From Bog-756 sp963831535 (GTDB lineage: Bacteria > Actinomycetota > Acidimicrobiia > Acidimicrobiales > RAAP-2), in the NCBI GenBank assembly GCA_963831535.1, contig CAWHQP010000006.1, positions 186,001 through 250,000 of the forward strand: 64,000 nt of DNA, in the 5' to 3' direction. A program made the translations under genes and the position numbers. Shown here piece after piece: positions 7,624 through 17,000 of the stretch. The notes beneath the pieces were generated by a model. That model made no database searches. It was not told where the DNA came from and worked only from the letters and a program-made list of their open reading frames with translations. The stretch's first letter is position 1, and each line of letters begins with the position of its first letter.

Positions 7624-8385
7624 GTGACGGACGTCATGGGCCCGACCAACTGGGCCGTCCTCCAGCATGTGGCCCACGAGGGCCCCGGCCTGATCGGCGA
7701 CGAGCTCATCCGGGCCGGCCAACCCGTTGACGTGGTCCGCCTGGATCGTGGGGAAGGACTGCCAGCGTCGGGTGCGATAGGCGGACTGGTGGTCATGGGC
7801 GGTCCCATGGGGGTCCACGACGGTCACGACCACCCCTGGCTCCCGGCCGAGCGGGAACTGATGGCGGCCACCGTCGTCGCCGGGAAGCCGGTGCTCGGGG
7901 TCTGTCTCGGGGCCCAGCAACTGGCTGCTGCGCTGGGCGCCGAGATAACCACCGGGGAGGTTCCCGAGATCGGTCTGGGTCGGGTGGAGCTGACCGCCGC
8001 GGGCCGCCTGGACCCGGTAACCGGCCCGGAGTACGGCGGTCTCTCGACCTCCACCATTCCGTGTGTGCACTGGCACCAGGACACCTTCTCCCTCCCGGAG
8101 GGAGCGGTCCACCTGGCCGCCTCCCGGTTCTTCCCCCATCAGGCCTTCCGCTGGGGCGACCGGGCCTACGGCCTGCAGTTCCACGTGGAGGTGGACCGCC
8201 GGTTGGCCCGGGGATGGGAGCCCTACCTCCCGGACGGGATCACCCTCGACCCGACGCAACTTGCCGAGGTGGAGACGGTGGGGCACCGGTTGCTCCGGCG
8301 GTTCATCCAGCGGGCCCTGACCCCCCGGGGTGCCGGGGTGGCCGGCCACGGCGGCACGGTGCGTACCGACGAGGTGGATGGATGA
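7624..8385 (+). CDS. type 1 glutamine amidotransferase (class I GATase)
   Basis: A 253-residue free-standing GATase domain. The nucleophile is in GKPVLGVCLGAQQLAAALG, the catalytic His/Glu pair in YGLQFHVEVD, and an oxyanion-type VVMGGPMGVHD precedes them. Such stand-alone proteins supply ammonia to, or hydrolyse, gamma-glutamyl compounds, and resemble GMP synthase N-terminal domains. No synthetase partner is adjacent. It starts 5 nt after the PIG-L gene and its stop overlaps the next ATG (ATGA), so it lies inside an operon. An in-frame ATG at 7636 (MGPTNWAVLQ) is an alternative start. Confidence 0.85.
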   Translation: MTDVMGPTNWAVLQHVAHEGPGLIGDELIRAGQPVDVVRLDRGEGLPASGAIGGLVVMGGPMGVHDGHDHPWLPAERELMAATVVAGKPVLGVCLGAQQLAAALGAEITTGEVPEIGLGRVELTAAGRLDPVTGPEYGGLSTSTIPCVHWHQDTFSLPEGAVHLAASRFFPHQAFRWGDRAYGLQFHVEVDRRLARGWEPYLPDGITLDPTQLAEVETVGHRLLRRFIQRALTPRGAGVAGHGGTVRTDEVDG

Positions 8386-9077
8386 CCGGACCCGGCGACA
8401 CCCTCACCAGGGAGCGCGGTCCGAACGGACCCGACGAGGCGGTCAAGCCGCGGTTCCGTGGCGTACTCCACGAGGTGGCGTTCTTCGTCTCACTGGTTTC
8501 CGGAGCTGCCCTCATCTGGGCCGCGCCGACCACCGGCTCGAAGCTGGTCATGACGGTGTACGCCGTGTCCATCTCGCTACTGTTCGGCGTGAGCGCCCTC
8601 TTCCACCGGCACACCTGGAGTCCGGTGGGGCGTCGGCGGATGCGCCGGGCCGACCACTCCACCATCTTCATCGCCATCGCCGGGTCGTATACCGCGGTAG
8701 CGGGCATCGCCCTCACCGGCTGGGCCCGGACCGCCGTGCTCGCCATCGTGTGGGGCGGGGCGGTGGTGGGGATCGCGCTACGCCAGCTGTGGTTGGACGC
8801 GCCGAAGTGGGTGATCGCCCTGCCCTACGTGGTGGTGGGGTGGGCCGCCGTGGCTGTCCTGCCCCAGCTGTTCAGAGCCCTGGGCGGGACGGGTTTCACG
8901 CTGCTGCTGATCGGTGGCCTGGCGTACTCGGCCGGGGCGGTCGTCTACGCGCTGAAGAAGCCCGATCCGGCTCCCGGTGTGTTCGGGTACCACGAGGTCT
9001 TCCACGCCTGCACCATCGTGGGTGCCGTCCTACACTTCGTCGTGATCGCCTGGTTCGTGCTGCCCCTGGCCGGCTGA
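8382..9077 (+). CDS. hemolysin III family (PAQR-like) membrane protein
   Basis: A 231-residue integral membrane protein of the YqfA/hemolysin III family. Family signatures are FRGVLHEVAFFVSLVSGAAL, SALFHRHTW, DHSTIFIAIAGSYTAV and the C-terminal HEVFHACTIVGAVLHFVVI; the conserved His/Asp residues are the presumed metal site of the PAQR superfamily. About seven membrane segments can be counted. The ATG overlaps the GATase stop (ATGA at 8382-8385). Despite the family name, toxin activity is not implied; roles proposed for the family concern membrane lipid homeostasis. Confidence 0.9.
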   Translation: MTGPGDTLTRERGPNGPDEAVKPRFRGVLHEVAFFVSLVSGAALIWAAPTTGSKLVMTVYAVSISLLFGVSALFHRHTWSPVGRRRMRRADHSTIFIAIAGSYTAVAGIALTGWARTAVLAIVWGGAVVGIALRQLWLDAPKWVIALPYVVVGWAAVAVLPQLFRALGGTGFTLLLIGGLAYSAGAVVYALKKPDPAPGVFGYHEVFHACTIVGAVLHFVVIAWFVLPLAG

Positions 9078-9148
9078 GTCCAACCGCCGAATCGGGATGG
9101 TCGGTGGCGGTCGGGGAGGCGGCAGTCCGACCGGAACGGCCCCCGGGG

Positions 9149-11846
9149 CTATCCGGCCATCTGGCGGAGCATGTACGGGAGGATCCCGCCGTGGCGGTAG
9201 TACTCGGCCTCCATCGGAGTGTCGATGCGCAACCGGGCCTCGAACTCCACGACGCGGTCGCCGTCCTCCGCGCGTACGGTCACCGTCTTCGGGGTCACGC
9301 CGTCGTTGAGGGGCTGGAGGCCGGTGATGGTGAACACCTCGTGGCCGGTGAGACCGAGGGATGCGGCGTTCTGACCCTCCGCGTACTGTAACGGGAGCAC
9401 CCCCATGCCGATCAGGTTGGAGCGGTGGATGCGCTCGTAGCTCTCCGCCAGGGCCGCCCGGATCCCGAGCAGGGACGTGCCCTTGGCCGCCCAGTCCCGG
9501 GACGAGCCCGAGCCGTACTCCTTGCCGGCCAGCACCACCAGGGGCACGCCTTCGGTGGCGTAGCGCTCGGCGGCCTCGTAGATGGTGGTCTGCTCGGCGT
9601 CGGGGAGGTGCAGGGTAATGCCGCCCTCCGTACCCGGAGCCAGTTGATTGCGCAGACGGACGTTGGCGAAGGTGCCCCGCACCATGACCTCGTGGTTGCC
9701 CCGCCGGGCGCCGTAGGAGTTGAAGTCGGCGCGCTCGACCCCCTTGTCGGCCAGATAGTGGCCGGCCGGTGTGGTCGGACTGATGTTGCCGGCCGGGGAG
9801 ATGTGGTCGGTGGTGACGCTGTCTCCCAACAGGGCCAGGACTCGGGCCCCTTCTACGTCGGTGACGGGCGACGGCTCCATGGTGAGCCCCTCGAGGAAGG
9901 TGGGCCGCAGTACGTAGGTGGAGTCGCGGTCCCAGCTGAAGGTGGTACCGGTGGCCGTCTCCACCGCCTGCCACCGTTCGTCTCCGTCGAACACCGCGCC
10001 GTACCGCTGGCGGAACATCTCCGAGGTCAGGGAGGTCCGGATGGCCTCGGCGATCTCCTCGGGCGGTGGGCCACAGATCGGACAGCAGCACCGGCCGCCC
10101 GTCGGGGTCGGTGCCCAGCGGGTCGGTGGTCAGGTCGATGTCCATGGTGCCGGCCAGGGCGTAGGCCACCACCAGCGGGGGAGAGGCCAGGTAGTTCATC
10201 CTGACATCGGGGTGGATGCGCCCCTCGAAGTTGCGGTTCCCCGACAGCACGGACGCCACGGACAGGTCGTGGTCGTGGACCGCCTCGGAGATCCCCGGGA
10301 GCAGCGGTCCCGAGTTCCCGATGCAGGTCGTGCATCCGAAGCCGACCAGATCGAAGCCCAGCCGGGCCAGCGGTTCCGTCAGGCCCGCCCGGTCCAGGTA
10401 GTCCATGACCACCCGGGATCCCGGGGCCAGCGTGGTCTTGACCCACGGCTTCGGGGAGAGGCCGCGCTCCACGGCGTGCCGGGCCACCAGGCCGGCCGCC
10501 ACCATGACCTGGGGATTTGACGTGTTGGTGCAACTGGTGATGGCGGCGACGACGATGGCGCCGTCCTCCACCGTCGCCGTGGATCCGTCGGAGAGCGTGG
10601 CCGGGCCCGAGCGGGGGTCCCGGCCGAGGGCTTCGCGGTAGGTGGTACCGGCTCCGGCCAGGGTGACCAGGTCCTGAGGCCGGGCCGGACCGGCGATGCT
10701 GGGCACCACCGTGGACAGGTCCAGTTCGATCGTCTCGGAGTAGACCGGCTCCACCCCGCCGACCACGTGGAACATGCCCTGCTCTCTGGCGTACGCCTCC
10801 ACCAGATCGACGTGCCTGTCGTCCCGACCGGTGAAGCGCAGGTAGTCGAGGGTCACCTCATCGATGGGGAAGATGGCGCAGGTGGCGCCGTACTCGGGGG
10901 ACATGTTGCCGATGGTGGCCCGGTTGGCCAGGGGTACCGCCGCCACACCGGGTCCGTAGAACTCCACGAACTTGCCCACCACGCCGTGCTGGCGGAGCAG
11001 GTGGGTGATGGTCAGCACGAGATCGGTGGCCGTGGTGCCGACCGGCTGCTCACCGGTGAGCCGGAAGCCCACCACTGGGGGGAGGAGCAGCGACAGGGGT
11101 TGGCCGAGCATGGCCGCCTCCGCTTCGATTCCGCCCACGCCCCAGCCGAGGACGCCGAGGCCGTTGACCATGGTGGTGTGGGAGTCGGTCCCCACCAGGG
11201 TGTCGCAGAAGGCCTCGCCGTCATCGGTGGCGAACACCACCCTCGACAGGTACTCCAGGTTGACCTGGTGGCAGATGCCGGTGCCGGGGGGAACCACCCG
11301 GAAGCCGTCGAAGGCCTGCTGGGCCCAACGCAGGAGCTGGTAGCGCTCGATGTTGCGCTGGTACTCGATGTCCACGTTCACGTCGTAGGAGTCGGTATGG
11401 CCCGACGACTCGGCGATCACCGAGTGGTCGATGACCAACTCCACCGGTACGAGGGGGTTGACCCGGGCCGGATCGCCGCCGAGCTCCGCCAAGGCGTCAC
11501 GCATAGCCGCCAGGTCCACCACGCCGGGCACCCCGGTGAAGTCCTGCATGAGCACACGTTCGGGGGTCAGGGCGATCTCGGCGGCGTCCTCACTGCCGAA
11601 CCCGTGCCGTTCGGGGTGGTCGCCCCAGCTGGCCACGGCCTCGATGTCGGCCGGTCGGACGGCCAACCCGTCCTCGTGGCGGAGCAGGTTCTCCAGCACC
11701 ACCTTGATCGAGTAGGGCAGTCGGGCCACGTCGAACCGGTCGGCCAGGGCGTTGATCCGGTAGATCTGATAAGTGGCGTCACCGACGGCGAGCGCACTGC
11801 GGGCGCCGAAGGAGTCGGGGGCGCCGGAAGCGGGGGTCTGTGCCAT
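9149..11846 (-). pseudogene. acnA: aconitate hydratase A, interrupted by a single-base frameshift
   Basis: TCA-cycle aconitase converting citrate to isocitrate. From the ATG at 11846 the frame encodes domains 1-3 with the [4Fe-4S] ligands in SCTNTSNP and GFGCTTCIGNSG. Near 10064 the frame is lost: LSDLWPT runs into a wrong frame, while EEIAEAIRTSLTSEMFRQRYG and the swivel domain (GDSVTTDHISPAG, GKEYGSGSSRDWAAKG) continue in another frame to 9149. Removing one base in the CCACCGCCC context (minus strand) restores LWPTPEEIAE. Total length 2698 nt equals 899 codons plus one base, the normal AcnA size. A CAGAAT -10-like element lies 6 nt before the ATG. Because the rest is intact, a sequencing or assembly error is as likely as a true mutation. 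Confidence 0.88.
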
Positions 11847-11908
11847 GACCCCATTCTGCCACCGGTCCGGACTCGACGGACCGGTGCCCTCCGTCCGGTC
11901 CGTGCCCG

Positions 11909-12739
11909 TTAGGTGCGGTTGCGGTAGCGCCGGACAGCCAGCGGGATGAGGACGATCAGCAGGCCGATGGTCCAGGCCAGGGTCTGGATGACCCATTTGG
12001 ATGCGGGTCCCCCGATGCCGGTCATGAGGGCCCGACAGGCACTGACCGTGACGCTCACCGGCTGGTAGGTGGCGAAGCCCTGCAGCCAGCTGGGCATCGA
12101 AGTGACCGGCACGAAGGCGGACGACACGAAGATCAACGGGAAAAGGATCGGGAAGGACATCACCTGGGCCGTCTCGCTGTTGGGGGCTGACAGCCCGATG
12201 ACGGCGAATCCCCAGGAGAGGGCGTAGGCGAACAGCAGGATGAGGAGGATGGCGGCCAGGTAGTCCAGCACGCCGGTGGTGGGCCGGAATCCGACGGCGA
12301 AGCCGACGGCGGTGATGATGATCACCACGAAGACGTTGCGGACCATGTCGGCGGTGGTCCGCCCGGTGAGTACAGCCGAGCGTGACATGGGGAGGGCCCG
12401 GAAGCGCTCGATGAGTCCTTTCTGCAGGTCCTCGGCCAGACCGATGCTGGTGCTGACGGCCCCGAAGGCCACGGTCTGGACGAAGATTCCCGGCATCAGG
12501 TAGTTCACGTAGTGGCCCCCGGGGACCTTGATGGCCCCGCCGAACACGTAGGTGAACAGCAGCACGAACATGATCGGCTGGACCGTCGAGAAGAACAGCT
12601 GCTCGGGGATGCGCAGGAGGGCCAACAGGTTCCGCTGGGCGATGGTCACTGTGTCCGATACCGCCCAACGGAGCCGGGCGAGCGGGGAGGTGGCGGGTGG
12701 TCCTCCCGAGACGGACGGTGCGGTGATGGTGGTGGTCAT
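11909..12739 (-). CDS. ABC-2 type transporter permease (DrrB family)
   Basis: A 276-residue permease with six predicted membrane segments of the ABC-2 fold. It has the characteristic LFFSTVQPIMFVLLFTYVFGGAI and YVNYLMPGIFVQTVAFGA blocks and the loop GLAEDLQKGLIERFRALPMSRSAVLTGR that contacts the ATPase. It is co-transcribed with the upstream ATPase gene (start overlaps its stop by 4 nt at 12736-12739). DrrAB-type exporters move hydrophobic drugs or lipids; the substrate is unknown. A C-terminal run of arginines ends the protein. Confidence 0.92.
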   Translation of the reverse strand: MTTTITAPSVSGGPPATSPLARLRWAVSDTVTIAQRNLLALLRIPEQLFFSTVQPIMFVLLFTYVFGGAIKVPGGHYVNYLMPGIFVQTVAFGAVSTSIGLAEDLQKGLIERFRALPMSRSAVLTGRTTADMVRNVFVVIIITAVGFAVGFRPTTGVLDYLAAILLILLFAYALSWGFAVIGLSAPNSETAQVMSFPILFPLIFVSSAFVPVTSMPSWLQGFATYQPVSVTVSACRALMTGIGGPASKWVIQTLAWTIGLLIVLIPLAVRRYRNRT

Positions 12740-13782
12740 GAGAGCTCTCCGCTGACGATGGGCATGGCTTCGCCGGCGGCCTTCCGTCGGGACCGCCTGC
12801 GCCTCTTTTTCTCGGGGTCGTCGGTCTCCCCGGCTTCGTCCTCGGCCCTCCGACCGGTCAGCTCGAGGAACACGTCGTCCAGACTCGGCTCGCGCAAGGT
12901 GAACGCGGTGGGTGTGATCCCCGCCTGGTCGAGCGAGCGGAGGCCGGCCATGGCCGAGGCGGGACCGTCGTCCACGGTCACCTCGACGACGGTGCCGTTG
13001 ACCGTCGGGGTGTGCGACCCGAGGGATCCGAGGAGCTCGGCGGTCCGGTGGGCGTGGTCGATGGAGTCCAGCCCGACCTCGAGGACGGTGGCCCCCAGGT
13101 TGGCCTTGAGCTCAGTCGGGGTGCCTTCGGCGATGACGTGCCCGTGGTCGATGACCACCAGGTCGTCGGCCAGCCGGTCGGCCTCCTCGAGGTACTGGGT
13201 GGTGAGCAGCACGGTCGTACCCCCGCCGACCAGGCTCTCGATGACCTCCCACAGGTCGTTCCGGCTCTGGGGGTCGAGCCCGGTGGTGGGCTCGTCGAGG
13301 AAGAGCACCGTCGGTCGGGCCACGAGAGCGGCGGCCAGGTCGAGCCGCCGACGCATGCCGCCCGAGTAGGTCTTGAGGGTGCGATCGCCGGCGTCGTTCA
13401 GATCGAACTGCGTGAGCAGGTCACTGGCCCGGCCGGTGATGTACCTGGGGTCGAGGTGGTTGAGCCTGCCCACCATCCGGAGGTTCTCGCGACCGGTGAG
13501 GTTCTCGTCGACGGCGGCGTACTGGCCGGCCAGGCCGATCAGGCTCCGGACCAGGCCGGCCTCCTTGCGCACGTCGTGGCCGAGCACCCGGGCCGACCCG
13601 CCGTCCGCTTTCAGGATGGTGGTGAGGACGCGCACGGCGGTGGTCTTGCCCGACCCGTTCGGCCCGAGCAGACCGAACACCGTCCCCTCCTCCACGGCGA
13701 AGGACACCCCGTCGAGGGCCCGTACCTCGTGCTTGCCCTTGAACGTCTTCTCGAGAGCGTCGGCTTCGATGGCGAGCGGCAT
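12736..13782 (-). CDS. daunorubicin-resistance type (DrrA) ABC transporter ATP-binding protein
   Basis: A 348-residue ATPase with Walker A GLLGPNGSGKTT, the Q-loop region, signature YSGGMRRRLDLAAAL, Walker B VLFLDEPTTGLDP and H-loop TTQYLEEAD. The DrrA-type C-terminal extension (from about residue 225) carries the ADLG-like TAFTLREPSLDDVFLELTGR motif, then an acidic and basic tail (KKRRRRSRRK). It pairs with the permease immediately downstream. Start ATG 13782 (MPLAIEADALEKTFKG). It powers export of an unknown hydrophobic substrate. Confidence 0.93.
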   Translation of the reverse strand: MPLAIEADALEKTFKGKHEVRALDGVSFAVEEGTVFGLLGPNGSGKTTAVRVLTTILKADGGSARVLGHDVRKEAGLVRSLIGLAGQYAAVDENLTGRENLRMVGRLNHLDPRYITGRASDLLTQFDLNDAGDRTLKTYSGGMRRRLDLAAALVARPTVLFLDEPTTGLDPQSRNDLWEVIESLVGGGTTVLLTTQYLEEADRLADDLVVIDHGHVIAEGTPTELKANLGATVLEVGLDSIDHAHRTAELLGSLGSHTPTVNGTVVEVTVDDGPASAMAGLRSLDQAGITPTAFTLREPSLDDVFLELTGRRAEDEAGETDDPEKKRRRRSRRKAAGEAMPIVSGELS

Positions 13783-13998
13783 GGACTGGGGATCCTGACT
13801 GGTTGACGGGAGGGGTGGGGCCGCACGGCGGCCCCCACGACACCGTGGCCCGGGGCCTGCCGCCCCACCGATGCCCGGCAGTCACGACAGCTATCACGAC
13901 CAGGGCGACCATGACGTCTCCCTCCATCTTACGGGTGCCCGGGCCCGACCCCGTCGCATGGGTCCGGTGGGACCGGTGCACCGTCGACGGCCCGCCGG

Positions 13999-14004
13999 TA
14001 GCCT
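13999..14004 (+). promoter_or_regulatory. candidate leaderless -10 element for the second peroxiredoxin
   Basis: TAGCCT lies 6 nt before the ATG at 14011, and no ribosome binding site is present between them. Confidence 0.45.
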
Positions 14005-14010
14005 CGTCCC

Positions 14011-14472
14011 ATGCAAAAGGGCGACCAGGTACAGGACTTCGAACTCCGTGACGAGGATGGCAAGCCGAGGAAGCTGAGCGAGCTGGCTGGCTCGGGCCCC
14101 GTGGTGCTGTTCTTCTATCCGGCGGCGATGACGTACGGCTGTACCAAGGAGAGCTGCCACTTCCGTGACATGAAGGCCGAGTTCGATGCCGTGGGCGCCC
14201 AGCGGGTGGGGATCAGTGCCGACCAGGTGGAGAAGCAGAAGCAGTTCTCCGAGAAGCACTCCTTCGACTATCCGTTGCTCTCCGACCCCGACGGTGCCGT
14301 GGCCACCCAGTTCGGCGTCCGGCGGGGCTTCGCCAAGCTGTCGCCCACCAAGCGGGCCACCTTCGTGATCGGACCGGACCTGAAGGTCATCGAGGTCATC
14401 CAGAGCGAAGTGCGCATGAACGTGCACGCCGACCGGGCTCTCGAGGCACTGAAAGCCAACGCCACGGCCTGA
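14011..14472 (+). CDS. peroxiredoxin (Bcp/AhpC-TSA family)
   Basis: A 153-residue thioredoxin-fold peroxidase and a paralog of the bcp at 4136-4600. The active-site segment PAAMTYGCTKESCHF keeps the T-x-x-C peroxidatic Cys and a C-x4-C resolving Cys, but lacks the TPGC proline of canonical Bcp. It continues with VGISADQVEKQKQF and KRATFVIGPDLKVIEV. The probable role is peroxide detoxification with a thiol donor. A TAGCCT box 6 nt upstream of the ATG suggests leaderless expression. Confidence 0.9.
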   Translation: MQKGDQVQDFELRDEDGKPRKLSELAGSGPVVLFFYPAAMTYGCTKESCHFRDMKAEFDAVGAQRVGISADQVEKQKQFSEKHSFDYPLLSDPDGAVATQFGVRRGFAKLSPTKRATFVIGPDLKVIEVIQSEVRMNVHADRALEALKANATA

Positions 14473-14493
14473 GCGGGTCCGGAGCGTCCCCGC

Positions 14494-15066
14494 ATGGGGG
14501 CTGCGCTGATGGGATGCTTTCCCGATGGATCTCCGGCCGTCGAACCGACGCGTATGACCCCGGTTCCGGGATCCGGGCGGGTGGAGCAGTTGGCCCAGGC
14601 GGTGGCCGAGCGCGTGGTGACCATCGTCATGGATGCCATCGACATCGACGCCCTCCTGGAGCGGATCGACGTGGACGCCCTAATCTCGAGGGTGGACGTG
14701 GACGGTGTGGTCAGCCGGGTGGACGTGGACAAACTGATCGACCGGGTCGACGTCGACAAGATCGTCAGCCGGGTGGACGTCGAAAAGATCATCGAACGGG
14801 TCGACGTCGAAAAGATCATCGAACGGGTCGATATCGACTCCATCATGGAAAAGACGGAGCTGGGTTCGATCATCGCCCGATCCACCACGGGGGTGGCATC
14901 CGAGGTCCTCGATGTCGTCCGGGCCCAGGGGGTGGGTCTGGACGACTTCTTCGCCCGCTGGGCGAACCGGGTCCTTCGTCGTCCGCCCGACTCGCTGCCC
15001 CTGGGTCCGGGGGTCCCGGCGATCGCCCCCCCGTCTCCCGCCGAACTGAACGCCGGGGGGACCTAA
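14494..15066 (+). CDS. nonapeptide-repeat protein upstream of an RDD membrane protein
   Basis: A 190-residue protein without a recognisable enzyme domain. Residues 48-128 form about nine tandem 9-residue units of consensus RVDVDKIIx (RIDVDALIS, RVDVDGVVS, RVDVDKLID, RVDVEKIIE). After this come a short linker, DDFFARWANRVLRRP and a Pro-rich tail. It has no membrane segment or signal peptide. Similar repeats occur at the N-terminus of some actinobacterial RDD-domain proteins; here they sit in a separate protein whose stop overlaps the RDD start (TAATG, 15064-15068). A role as partner or oligomerisation module of the RDD protein is inferred. ATG 14554 is an alternative start. Confidence 0.75.
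   Translation: MGAALMGCFPDGSPAVEPTRMTPVPGSGRVEQLAQAVAERVVTIVMDAIDIDALLERIDVDALISRVDVDGVVSRVDVDKLIDRVDVDKIVSRVDVEKIIERVDVEKIIERVDIDSIMEKTELGSIIARSTTGVASEVLDVVRAQGVGLDDFFARWANRVLRRPPDSLPLGPGVPAIAPPSPAELNAGGT
14635..14877 (+). repeat. tandem 27-bp units coding the RVDVDKIIx nonapeptide
   Basis: About nine in-frame 27-bp units encode 9-residue repeats. The most alike neighbours, around 14778-14831, are two nearly identical copies of GTCGACGTCGAAAAGATCAT-type sequence, which points to recent duplication. Each unit alternates hydrophobic and acidic residues followed by a short helix-forming segment. Confidence 0.8.
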
Positions 15067-15626
15067 TGGCACCGAGCGCCATGCCCGAGCCCATCGAGGG
15101 TCGCCAAGGTCACTACGCCGGGGCGGTGAGCCGGCTGGTGGCCTTCGGGGCCGATGTGGGTGCTTCGTGGGGGCTGTTCACGCTGGGGGCGGCCGCACTC
15201 TCCTTCACCATCCAACTGGCGTCTGGGACCAAGTTCACCCTGGCCAACCACCAGATCGCATCTCTCGTCGCCGCGGTCGTCTGGGAGTTCGTGTACTTCG
15301 CCTACCAGTGGACCCTGAGCGGCAAGACCATCGGGATGGCCGTGCTCGGGATCCGGGTGGTCAAAACGGACGGCACACCCATCGGCGCCCGCCAGGCGAT
15401 CATCAGAACTGTGACCTTCCCCCTCAGCATCATCGTCTTCGGCCTGGGATTCCTGGGGATCCTGACCAACCGCAACCGGTACGCCTGGCACGACCGGTTG
15501 GCCGGCACCGCCGTGGTGTATTCGTGGGACGCCCGGGCGGCCCGGCTCCGCTGGCTGGCCAAACAGGACTCCCCGGCGCCGGCCAAATCGGACCCGGTGC
15601 CGAACGGGGCCTCCGCACCCACCTGA
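15066..15626 (+). CDS. RDD family membrane protein
   Basis: A 186-residue RDD-domain protein. The defining first Arg and Asp residues are in SRLVAFGADVGASWGLF, the family GKTIGMAVLGIRVVKTDGTP block follows the second helix, and the second Asp is in NRYAWHDRLAGTAVV. Three to four membrane helices are predicted. The cytoplasmic C-terminus (residues 150-186) is Ala/Pro rich. RDD proteins are putative transporters, some linked to Na+/H+ exchange, but function is generally unsettled. It is translationally coupled to the nonapeptide-repeat gene. Confidence 0.9.
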   Translation: MAPSAMPEPIEGRQGHYAGAVSRLVAFGADVGASWGLFTLGAAALSFTIQLASGTKFTLANHQIASLVAAVVWEFVYFAYQWTLSGKTIGMAVLGIRVVKTDGTPIGARQAIIRTVTFPLSIIVFGLGFLGILTNRNRYAWHDRLAGTAVVYSWDARAARLRWLAKQDSPAPAKSDPVPNGASAPT

Positions 15627-15781
15627 GCGCCCGATCCCGGGCACAATGCCAGTGTGCCGGTCGTCCACAAGGCAATCCCCTGCCGCCACGTCGAAGAGGG
15701 TGTGGGGTCGGTGCCCGACGGGACCTGCGGGGGTCGTTCCCGTTGACCGCCCCCGGCTCGTCGACAGGGGAGATCGACGCC

Positions 15782-16861
15782 GTGTTCCGTTCGTTGTTCG
15801 ACGAGCACGGTCACCGGGTGTTCTCGGTGGCGCTTCGGTTGACCGACGGACGACCGGAGGCCGAGGAACTGACCGTGGACACCTTTCTCCAGGCCTACCG
15901 TTCCCTGTCCGCGTTCGATGACGAACGGCTGGACACCCTCCGAATCCGTCCCTGGCTGAGCGCCATCCTGGTGCAGCTGTGGCGCAGCCAGGTTCGCAGC
16001 GCATCGCGCCGCTCCGCGCCGACGCGGCCACCCGAGGCCATCGGGCCGGGTCCGGTGGATCCGGCCACCCCTCTGCTCAACCTGTCTGATCGCCAACGGA
16101 TGGCCGTCGTGCTCCACCACACCGGCGGCCTGCCCGTGGCCGAGGTGGCGGAGGCCCTGGGATGCTCACCGGGAACGGCCGCGTCACTGGTGAGCGCTGA
16201 CCGCACGGCGATCGTGGGCCCTCTGCTCGCCGACGACGCCGACGGCGGCCGACACGGCGCCGGGATCTCGCAGCGCGCACACCGCTCCGGGCCGGCACCG
16301 GTCGACCTGATGGACCGGATCGTCGCCCGGTGGGCCTTCGTGAACGGTCCGGTCGAGGACGCCTACGTGGCGTCGACCAGTGAGGGGATCGCCAATGTGG
16401 TCCCCGCATCCAGGGTTGCCGGACCCGAACAGTTCGCCACCGAGTTCAGCCGGACCTTCGGGCGCCCGCTCCTGGCGGCCGTGCTTCCTCCCGATGGGGT
16501 GGCTGAGGCCCTCCGGACGGGCCGGGCCACCGGGCTCCGGCTCGATCTCCGGGGCCGCACGGACTTCGAGCGGGCGGTCCTCGCGGTCACCGGCCGGATT
16601 CCCCCGGGGGAAGTCCGCCCCTACGCGTGGGTGGCCACCGAGATCCGGCGGCCCCGTGCCGTCCGGGCCGTCGGCACGGCGCTCGGCCACAACCCCGTCC
16701 CGCTCCTCATCCCCTGTCACCGGGTGATCCGATCGGACGGCAGCATGGGTCAGTACGGGGGGTTCGGTACGGTCATGAAACGGCGCCTCTTGGAGGGCGA
16801 AGGCATCGATGTCGACCAGTTCGAAATCCTGGCCCGAGGTGGATCCCTGGGTGGGCGGTGA
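15782..16861 (+). CDS. fusion of sigma-70-like regions 2 and 4 with O6-alkylguanine-DNA methyltransferase
   Basis: A 359-residue two-part protein. The first about 150 residues look like an ECF sigma factor: region 2 (FRSLFDEHGHRVFSVALRL, EAEELTVDTFLQAYRSL) and region 4 (LSDRQRMAVVLHHTGGLP, VAEVAEALGCSPGTAASLV). The C-terminal about 90 residues are the methyltransferase domain with the alkyl acceptor Cys in LIPCHRVIRSDG and the downstream MGQYGGF turn. The acceptor is suicide-inactivated by taking an alkyl group from O6-alkylguanine. GTG 15782 has AGGGGAG 9 nt upstream; an in-frame TTG at 15743 is the alternative. alkB lies just downstream. Sigma activity is inferred from homology; the sigma-like part might instead only bind DNA. 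Confidence 0.85.
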   Translation: MFRSLFDEHGHRVFSVALRLTDGRPEAEELTVDTFLQAYRSLSAFDDERLDTLRIRPWLSAILVQLWRSQVRSASRRSAPTRPPEAIGPGPVDPATPLLNLSDRQRMAVVLHHTGGLPVAEVAEALGCSPGTAASLVSADRTAIVGPLLADDADGGRHGAGISQRAHRSGPAPVDLMDRIVARWAFVNGPVEDAYVASTSEGIANVVPASRVAGPEQFATEFSRTFGRPLLAAVLPPDGVAEALRTGRATGLRLDLRGRTDFERAVLAVTGRIPPGEVRPYAWVATEIRRPRAVRAVGTALGHNPVPLLIPCHRVIRSDGSMGQYGGFGTVMKRRLLEGEGIDVDQFEILARGGSLGGR

Positions 16862-17000
16862 CGTGAGTCACCTGATGGGCATGCCCCTATGCCAGCTTGC
16901 GACCGCGGCCGGTCACGACCGGGGCTGCGGTGGCCTGACCGAGGCGAACGGTGCAGGCCGGCTTCGCCGTCCACGGTGGCGTCGGGTCGGTGGCTGAGCG

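Noticed and set aside
9030..12668. A 1212-residue minus-strand open frame covering aconitase and parts of its neighbours
   Set aside because: Only 10065-11846 of this frame encodes aconitase. The parts before MAQTP and after the frameshift are out-of-frame readings of the DrrB permease and the aconitase C-terminus.
14635..14877. Tandem 27-bp repeats considered as a CRISPR-like array
   Set aside because: The units are contiguous, in frame and code a nonapeptide; there are no spacers.
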